A DNA stretch of 64,000 nucleotides from Bilophila sp964538355. Its GTDB lineage: Bacteria > Desulfobacterota > Desulfovibrionia > Desulfovibrionales > Desulfovibrionaceae. Positions 52,940 through 61,000 of the stretch are shown here, one piece after another. The translations under genes were made by a program, and so were the position numbers. Under the pieces are notes generated by a model. That model saw nothing but the letters and a program-made list of their open reading frames with translations. It searched no databases and had not been told where the DNA came from. The stretch is from assembly GCA_964538355.1 (NCBI GenBank), contig CAZIFC010000001.1:186001-250000 (forward strand), written 5' to 3'. Position 1 is the first letter of the stretch. Every line of letters begins with the position of its first letter.

Positions 52940-54765
52940 AGTTCGATATTCGTCCATCCGGGTATGAAATACCGCTGCGGAACGGGCAGTTCTCCGGCCC
53001 TGTGGATCTGCTCCCTGAACGCCTGTTGCGTCGTCATACCCAGTTTGACAAAACGCGCCGGATCAGCCGCATTCATATACACCAGCGCGTGGCGGATGCT
53101 CGCGCTGACGCACAGGGTATAGGTCTGTTCGGGATCAAGCTCCAGGCCGTACCTGTTCCGTATTTTGGAAATAAGAAGCCTTCTGTCGAGGTTCATCTCC
53201 ATGCCGGCAAAGGCAGGAGCCTCGATAACCGTATCTATCGTGTCATACTCAAAACAGGTTGATGCATACAAAAGCTGCGTAAAAAGGTCTTTCAGCTCTT
53301 TTCCCGTGGCTTTTATAATAAAAAGTTCTTCATCCTTCAGTATGGCATCAACATCCGCATCTGACAACTCCGGCGTGTACAGCGAGCTGTACACCATTCG
53401 CACATCAATGGATGCGCAGTCTGTCATAGTGCTCTTCCGGATGACCTCCGCAATAACAGACGCCGCCGGAGAAACCATATTGCTGTCAACCGCATTGGAA
53501 AGCGTCTGAGAAACGGGGATGGCGGGCACAGGTTCCGCAACCTCGTTCTTGGGCCGGGCATTGAGCGTTTCTAGAAAGGCTTGTGGAGTCAGCTCTCCCC
53601 TGATGAGCCCATGCACGGCCGCCTGCATGGACTGAAAGGCCGTCGAGGTCAACACGCGCACAATGACTCTCTTCCCGAGATAGGGCTTGATATTCCTGAG
53701 GTGTTCCGAATGGGGCAAGGCGACACCCGGCATATAGGAAACCAGCCCCTCGCCGTCTTCGTTGAGAAGCTGCTGCGCCTCTTTGGAGAGCATGGTTTCA
53801 AGCACCCGGCGAGCACTTTCCTCTTTCTTGGGATTCACCGCCAGCTTTCCCGAGAGAGCCAGCATAAAGACGGGGTAGCTGTACAGCGCGTTTTCCTCCG
53901 GGGTATCCCCCATGAGAGGAAGGGCCGCATAGCTTCCCTTGTTGGCTTCATCTATCTTTTTATCTGTAGACAAACGCCCCATCCCGGGTTTTTGCAGCAG
54001 CATCCTGGGATAGGCAGTATCCTTTTCTATATCAAGATCCTCTTTTCGCAGAATGCCTTTATCCACAAGGGATTTTAATCTCTCTCCAGCCTTGAGGAAG
54101 GCCTTGTCGAAGGCATCGGTATCGCCGCCCTCAAAGTCTTTTTTCCAGCGCATCCCCTGTTCGGTCAGCAGGTAGCCGTCCATGCCGACCCCTTCCACCA
54201 GCAGGGTTTCCGTCCACCCTGTCCGAAAGTCGCAGACGAGCGAGCGAATCCCCTTGGCCTCAAGCTGTTCGCAGGCCGAAACAAAACTCTTCCAGTCCAC
54301 GGGGAGATCCATGCCGAGGGAGTCAAAAACGGCCTTGTTGGCAACCAGCAGGCTCAGCTGCCCCGGTGCCGGCAGCCACAGAAGGCGATCCTTGTTCCAA
54401 AAAGGCTGCAATACGCTTTGATCATACAGGCAGGCGAGCCTGCTTTTGCTCAAATCCAAAAGGAAAGGAGCCAGTTGCAGGGCCAGATCGCTCTCGAAGC
54501 GGCGGACTGCGAAGATATCGGGCAGGGCATCGTGTTTAGCCTGATAAATCAGGCTGTTCATGGTATTCGGGTTGTTGACCCATACGATGGAAATATCCGG
54601 AAGGCTCTGCTCGACATAGTTTCGCCACTTTGGAAAGCTTGCCGTATTAAACATGGAAACGGTGACAACAGACCTCTTTTCCCCTTCTGCCTCATTCTGC
54701 CCCCGGCAGAAACTCAGCAAGAGGAACAGAATCAGAAAAAGAATGACTCCCGTTCGTTTCCACAT
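52936..54765 (-). CDS. Exported solute-binding protein fused to a 5'-nucleotidase-like C-terminal domain
   Basis: A 609-residue exported protein. After a hydrophobic signal (WKRTGVILFLILFLLLSFC; Cys might be lipidated, though LSFC is a poor lipobox), residues about 35-430 resemble a family-1 extracellular solute-binding protein (VNNPNTMNSLIYQAKHDALPDIFAV, WLPAPGQLSLLVANKAVFDSLG). Residues about 450-609 have ATGKELKDLFTQLLY and LDPEQTYTLCVSASIR, which match the C-terminal domain of 5'-nucleotidases without its metallophosphatase part. It probably presents a ligand to the downstream kinase. The ATG at 54765 is my choice; 54786 is possible. Confidence 0.75.
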   Translation of the reverse strand: MWKRTGVILFLILFLLLSFCRGQNEAEGEKRSVVTVSMFNTASFPKWRNYVEQSLPDISIVWVNNPNTMNSLIYQAKHDALPDIFAVRRFESDLALQLAPFLLDLSKSRLACLYDQSVLQPFWNKDRLLWLPAPGQLSLLVANKAVFDSLGMDLPVDWKSFVSACEQLEAKGIRSLVCDFRTGWTETLLVEGVGMDGYLLTEQGMRWKKDFEGGDTDAFDKAFLKAGERLKSLVDKGILRKEDLDIEKDTAYPRMLLQKPGMGRLSTDKKIDEANKGSYAALPLMGDTPEENALYSYPVFMLALSGKLAVNPKKEESARRVLETMLSKEAQQLLNEDGEGLVSYMPGVALPHSEHLRNIKPYLGKRVIVRVLTSTAFQSMQAAVHGLIRGELTPQAFLETLNARPKNEVAEPVPAIPVSQTLSNAVDSNMVSPAASVIAEVIRKSTMTDCASIDVRMVYSSLYTPELSDADVDAILKDEELFIIKATGKELKDLFTQLLYASTCFEYDTIDTVIEAPAFAGMEMNLDRRLLISKIRNRYGLELDPEQTYTLCVSASIRHALVYMNAADPARFVKLGMTTQQAFREQIHRAGELPVPQRYFIPGWTNIEL

Positions 54766-55065
54766 ACCGTTTTCCAGTATTCCCATAGCTTGCAATCCCA
54801 AAATGGCGCACTTTCCAGAAACGGCCCTCTCCGGGCAAGCGAAGACAGCTTCGTTCCTGAACGGTGCCCCTTATTCTCATTACATAGGCAGTATAGGCTA
54901 TTTTACATAGAAAGGCTAGATTTTATGTCTCCCCGCAGACGGGGGAGCTTTGCAACCCACGCCTCCCCCTGCCGCCGGCAAACAGCCTTTTTCGAGCAAA
55001 CTGCGCCATATGGAAAGGCCCCGGAACCTGCTCCCGGGGCCTGAAAGAGGTGTCGGCGCAAAAGC
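54766..55065. other. Intergenic region between adhesin and sensor operon
   Basis: No gene is supported. It holds the adhesin terminator (55016-55042), a second short hairpin CTCCCC-GCAGAC-GGGGGAG near 54927-54950, and, on the minus strand, the presumed promoter of the sensor-kinase pair in the AT-rich part around 54870-54930. Confidence 0.5.
55016..55042 (-). terminator. Terminator of the giant adhesin gene
   Basis: AGGCCCCGG and CCGGGGCCT form a 9-bp stem with a 9-base loop; on the minus strand TTTCC follows. Confidence 0.75.
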
Positions 55066-58000
55066 CTAGCCGTTGCCGTTCTGCACCTGGCTTGCCGCAA
55101 TCTGGTGCGTCAGGTCGTTTTCAGATCCTGTTTCGGTGACGATGGGAGAGCCGCCCACAATTTCATGAAGCCCATTGTTGTCAAGCGGTTCCGCCGACGG
55201 GACCCCCGGCATGCTTCCCGGTTCCGAAAGGCCGACGGGAACGCCACCAGGCTCCGTATTTGCCGATGCACTGTGGGGCGGAGAGTCAAGCTCCAACACG
55301 CCTCCGTCTCCAAAAAGCTCGTTGCCGAGTTCGTGCAACGGAACGTTGGGAGACGCCTCCCCGCCGGAAGTGCCTTCTTGCGGAGCAAGGGGCGCGGCAA
55401 GGGGTGTGGCAGGCATATCCTCATCGTTCGAGAACAACGACGCGGGCAGCGAGGGTGACGGATCATGCTGGCCCGAATCGGCACTTCCCGCGCCGGTTCC
55501 GCCATCAGGCGCAAGGGTGCCCCCGTCTTCGCCTGATCCGGTTTCCGTCGTATTGGAACCGGACGGGGCTTCGGGTGTGGGGTGCTCCCCTGTTCCCGTA
55601 TGCTCCGGCCCGCCGGATTCCATCCCGGAGCCTGCCACAGCAGGATCTTGGGGCTGATGCGTGGTCCCGTCCTGAGTCGAATCGGAACCGTCATCCGTAC
55701 CGGGTTCTCCACCCGATCCAGGAACACCGTCTGTCGTGCCAGCACCGGAGCCGGAAGCGTCATCCCCTTCTCCCTCACCGGGAAGCGGCACGGAAGGCGG
55801 CGTATCCGGTTCCGCGGTTCCTGCAACCGCGATGCTGAACTGGCTGCTCCCTACGGAAGAAGATCCATCCGTCACCGACAACGTGAACGTATGCTCCTTA
55901 TCCCCCGCAAACGAAGCCTGGTACTCAGCGTCCGGCGTGAAGGCATAGCCGAAGGTGTGCGTCTCGGCGTTATAGGTCAGGCTCAGGCTTCCGATCCTTT
56001 CCCCTCCGGCATAGGCATCAACCGAACCCATTGCCGCATTCAGATCAACCTCAAGCGCGGAGCCATCGCTGTCGGACAGCCCATTGAAGGTTACTCGGTG
56101 CGTATCTCCGGCATCCACATCGGAAAAGACGAGCGTTCCGTGCTGTCCATCCGGTGTTGCAACCGCAAGAATCTCCGGAGCGTCGTTCGTGCCGTGGATC
56201 TTCACATCAATGCTGACCTGTGTTGCCCCGCCCTCCTGATCATGCGCCCAGAATGTAAAGGTTCTGGTCTCGGTCTTATCGGCTCCGAGGGCCTGCACCT
56301 TGCCGCTCTCGTTATTCAGCGTGAACGCATAGGAGCCGTCGCTGTTGAGCCGGAGCGTTCCGTAGCCTTCGGGATCGGCAAGCTCCTGCACCCTGTTGGT
56401 TCCGGTTTTGTCCGTTGAGAAGAACAGCGACGCGCCGTCCTTGTCGTCGGTAATGGATGTATTGCCCTCGCCGGAAGCAACCACCAGACAGGCGTCTTCC
56501 GTAATCTCCAACGCTGTTCCCGCAATGACCGTAGGCGCGTGGTTCACGCCGTTGATGGTCACGTCGATCTTCTGGATATCCGTGGCTCCCTGCGGATCGG
56601 TCACCGTCACATAGAAATCGTCTTCGGCAACGCTGCCCGACGGCAAATGATCAAGCGTTTCCCTGCCGCCGCCGAGCGTGTAGGTATACTTGCCGTTCGC
56701 GTCGATGGTCACGGTTCCGTACCGTAACTGTACCTGACCGTCAATGACAGTGAGTGCCTTGCCGTCCTCGTCCGTAACCGTATAGCGCAGTCTTTCCTGT
56801 TCGTTACTGTCCACATCCGTGGCGGAAACCGTACCTGTAGAACTGCCCGACAGTTCGCTCAGGGAAAGGTTCTGATACCCGGTAATCACCGGAGCGTCGT
56901 TCTGCCCTTCGATGTTGACGGTCACGGTCTGCGGGCTGGAGATCTTGGCGGGATCGGTCGCGTCTATGGCGACGATCTGGAACGAATCCGAAGCCTTATC
57001 ACCCTGCGCCAGTGCATTCAGCGTGGCGTTGCTGGCGGAAGCATTGAGCGTATAGGTATACTCGCCCGTTGTCTTGTCGATGGTAATGGTTCCGTAGGTT
57101 CCAGAAACGCTCTGGACAATCTTGCCCTCCACAAGGAAGCCGTAGAACGGCTTGGCCTCGGTATCAAGATCAAGGGCCCGGGCCTTGCCGGTAAAGGTTC
57201 CGCCGCTGTCTTCGGGCAAGGGCGTGCTGTTGGCGGCTTCAGAGAGAACCAGATGAACCGGGGCGGAGTTCTCGCCCTGAATGTTGACGGTAACATCTAC
57301 GGTTGCCGTATTGTTGGCGGCTCCGCTGCTGTCCTTCACATCAACCTTGATGGTCTGCTGGACAAGCTGCTTGTCAGCCAGGGCAATCACGGCATCGGCG
57401 GTGTTGTCGATCTCAAAGACAACGGTGGGCTTGCCGCCGCTTGTGTCAATGCGATAGGTTCCGTATTCCGTGGACAACGTTCCGTTATCATTGATTGTCC
57501 ACAGATTGTTGGGATGCTCCTCATTGTGCTTGGCAACGGCCTCCGCGCTGAATCCGAAGCTCAACGTGTCGTTGGTATCCGCATCGCTGGCGGTGATGCC
57601 CGTAGAGCCGGAGTTGCCCCCTTCGTTCATGACGATGACGCGATCCACCGAAGCAATGGGCTGGTCGTTCGTACCGTGAATATTCACGGCTATGCTGACC
57701 TGCGTTGCCCCGCCTTCCCGGTCGTGAACCCAGAACGTGAAGGTTCTGGTCACGGTCTCATCGGCTCCAAGGCCCTGTACCTTGTCGCTCTGGTTATTCA
57801 GCGTGAAGGTGTAGGAGCCGTCGCTCTTGAGCTGAAGCGTTCCGTAGCCTTCCGCATCCTTGATAAGCTGAACCTTGTTGTTTCCGGTTTCGTCCGTTGA
57901 GAAGGACAGCGCGTTTCCGTTCTTGTCGTCCGTCATGGAGACATTGCCCGCACTGGAAGAAACAACCGTATTTGCCGCGTCTTCCGTCACCTCAAGCGCA

Positions 58001-61000
58001 GCTCCCGGAGTGACCGTAGGCGCGTGGTTCACGCCGTTGATGGTCACGTCGATCTTCTGCGTAACCTTGGCTCCGTGCGGATCGGTCACCGTCACATAGA
58101 AATCGTCTTCGGCAACGCTGCCCAAGGGCAAATGCCCAAGCGTATCCGTGCCGCCACCGACAGTATAGGTGTACTCGCCGTTCGCGTTGATGCTCACGGT
58201 TCCGTACCGTAACCGTACAGAATGACCGTCAGTGACAGTAAGCGGCTTGCCGTCCGCGTCCGTAATCGTGTAGGTCAGGCGATCCTGATCCGTTCCGTCA
58301 GGCGTACCACTGCTATCAACAAAGTTGTCCTTATCGACAGCATTAACACGTCCCGTAACGATCCCGGCATATGCTCCCCCTACCTCTTCGGTCAGGCTAA
58401 TGTTGGTATGCCCGGTGATTTCCGGCGCGTCGTTGGTTCCCTTGACCGTGATATCAATCGTTATGGGAGAGCCATCGTTCTTCATCAACAGCTTGCCGTC
58501 CAGCGCGATATAAAAAGGCTTTTCCTGTACGGTCTGGCCTTCGCCAAGCTTCTGTACGGCGTCGCTGTCGTTGTACAGCGTGTACGTCCACTTCCCGGTG
58601 GAGGGATCGATGGTGATGAAGCCGTACTCGCCGTCAATCCGGGTCTGGACAGGATTGTTTCCGTCCGCATCAACGAGGCTGAAAACACGTTCCGGCGTAA
58701 CATCCGAGGACTCTCCCGGCTCCCGTACGGCGTTCAGCTGTCCGGTGAAGCTCTGCGTCGGGTTTGTGGCGTCGGAGCTGGGAGCTGTTCCGCCATCTTC
58801 TTTCGCCGTGCCCGCAAGATCGCTGTCGCCCAACAACTTCTCGATGTCGGGGCCAGTCCCGCCGCTGCCGGCACTTTCAAGCTCGATGGTGATGAGCGCA
58901 GGCTCACTCTGGGCCTTATGGATATCTACGGCAATCACCTGCGCGCTGTCCGACTTGCCTGTCAGGTCCTCACTGCCGAATCGAGCCTGATCGAACTTGT
59001 AGGTATAGGCCCCTGTCGCCGGATCGATGATAAAAGAACCGTATTTCGTATCCAGCACAGTCGTCAGGATAAAGTTCCCCTGAGCGTCCTTCAGCGGCTG
59101 GCCCGAGGCATCCACCTTGATGAAGTAGTAGGTCAGCGTATCGGTTTCGCTTCCGTCTGCCGCATGGTCGATATCCGTTCCCTTGACCGATCCGGTAAAG
59201 ACCACGCCGGGATGCTCGGTATCCGACGTTTCACCCTCCTTCTCAAAGACCCCGGCCTTGACGGCTCCCTTCAACGCGGAGCTTTGTACATCGATCACCG
59301 GGGCATCATTGGTGCCCTGGATGGTCACGCTGATGGTCTGGGTGATGCTTTCACCCTTGGCGTTTGTTGCCGTAACCGTAAAGGTTTCCGGCTTTGTTTC
59401 CCCCACAGCCAGGCCTTGGATCGCCTGATCCCTGTTTGCATCGAGAACGTATTTGTAGCTCCACGTTCCGTCGCCGTTGGAGACCAGCTCCAAGTGTCCG
59501 TAGGTTCCCTCGACAGTCGTTTTCATCCCTAAAGCAGTCTGCAACGTGACGGTTTCGTCAGTTCCGCCGCTTCCGCCGCTTCCCTTGATGGTCCACTGCC
59601 TGTATCCAGAGCTTTCGGCATCGAANNNNNNNNNNNNNNNNNNNNNNNNNNNNNNNNNNNNNNNNNNNNNNNNNNNNNNNNNNNNNNNNNNNNNNNNNNN
59701 NNNNNNNNNNNNNNNNNNNNNNNNNTTCCGCCGCTTCCCTTGATGGTCCACTGCCTGTATCCAGAGCTTTCGGCATCGAACTTGTCCTGCGTGTCAACGG
59801 CCTTGAGGGCAAGGGTTCCTGTCCCGCTCTCGGGAGAATCGCCGGGTGTCACGAGAGCACCGCCGTCTTCCCGTATGGACAAGGCGTTTGAGCTGATCGA
59901 GGCGGCGTCGGCTTCACCCTTTATGGAGAAATTCAGCGTTGTCGAAGCGTCCGACCAGGCCCCATTGGGGTCACGGACTTCAATATTGAAGCTGTCGAGG
60001 ACGCCCGAAGACTCGCCCGGATTCAGATGCTGGAACCGCTCCCTGACGCCTTCCTTGAGGACGTAGGTATACGCACCCGTGCGCGGGTCAACGGTCAGGA
60101 TACCATACTCGCCCTGTAAGACCTGAACATGGTTCCCCTCGCTGTCCCTGACGCTGAACCGCAGTGAGTTCTTCACATTGTCAAAGTCGTTGGCGTAGAG
60201 CTGCCCGTTAAAGATTCCGCTGTGCTCGTGGACTTCGCTGGATAGCGCACCCACCGCTGTATAATCGTTCGACCCATTGCTTGCGGTGAAAAAAGGCCGG
60301 TCGTTCGAGCCGTGGACGTATATGTCCGTATTCTGGCTGACAAGCCACTGCGGGTCCTTAACGGTAAAAACCCCGTTGGTACCAGCGGAATCCGCACCAA
60401 CCAAATGCGCGTGCGTGCTGTCGTAGACGCTGACCTTGAAATCCGCAAACAGTTTGATGCGGTCATCCGCCGTCAGCTTGTTGAAGGCCTGATACTCGGA
60501 CGTTCCTTCCTCAGGCATGACAAAGAAATAGGATACCGTGGCCGTTCCGGTGGTCGCATCCGTCGTGACCGTCGCCGTCAGCTTGCCGTACGGAGTATCA
60601 ATCGAACCCGTATGAAACTGTCCATTCAGAACAAATCCGGCAACAAGAGAGCCGTGGCCTTCGGCAACGTCACTCTGCCGCACCACAAAGGAGCCGAGCA
60701 AGCCCTCACCAAAGTCATGCTGCCCCTTGCCGCCGACTTCCACCTTTGCGCCAACGTCGGTATTCGTCCCGAGGATGACCCCGGCTTCGGTTATTTCCGT
60801 CACCAAGGCGGCAAGCGGCTTTACCAATACAGGCGCATCAGCCGCCCCGGTTACATTGATGTTCACCTTTTGCTGTGTCCAGGCCCCGTGCTCATCCTTG
60901 ACAAGGATGATGAACGTATCCGTGTAAACCTTGCCGTTCACGAGATCGGCATTCTGCTTGTAGGTATAGGTGGCCTGCTGATCGGCACCAAGCGTGATCG

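Noticed and set aside
55175..58099. Repeated DNA units that could suggest a CRISPR-like array
   Set aside because: Units are long, diverged and in frame; they encode VCBS domains and there are no short identical repeats with unique spacers.
59529..59812. Two different adhesin frames on either side of the N-run, suggesting two genes or a frameshift
   Set aside because: The 155-base excess (100 N plus a duplicated 55-mer) is not a multiple of three; collapsing it gives one frame.
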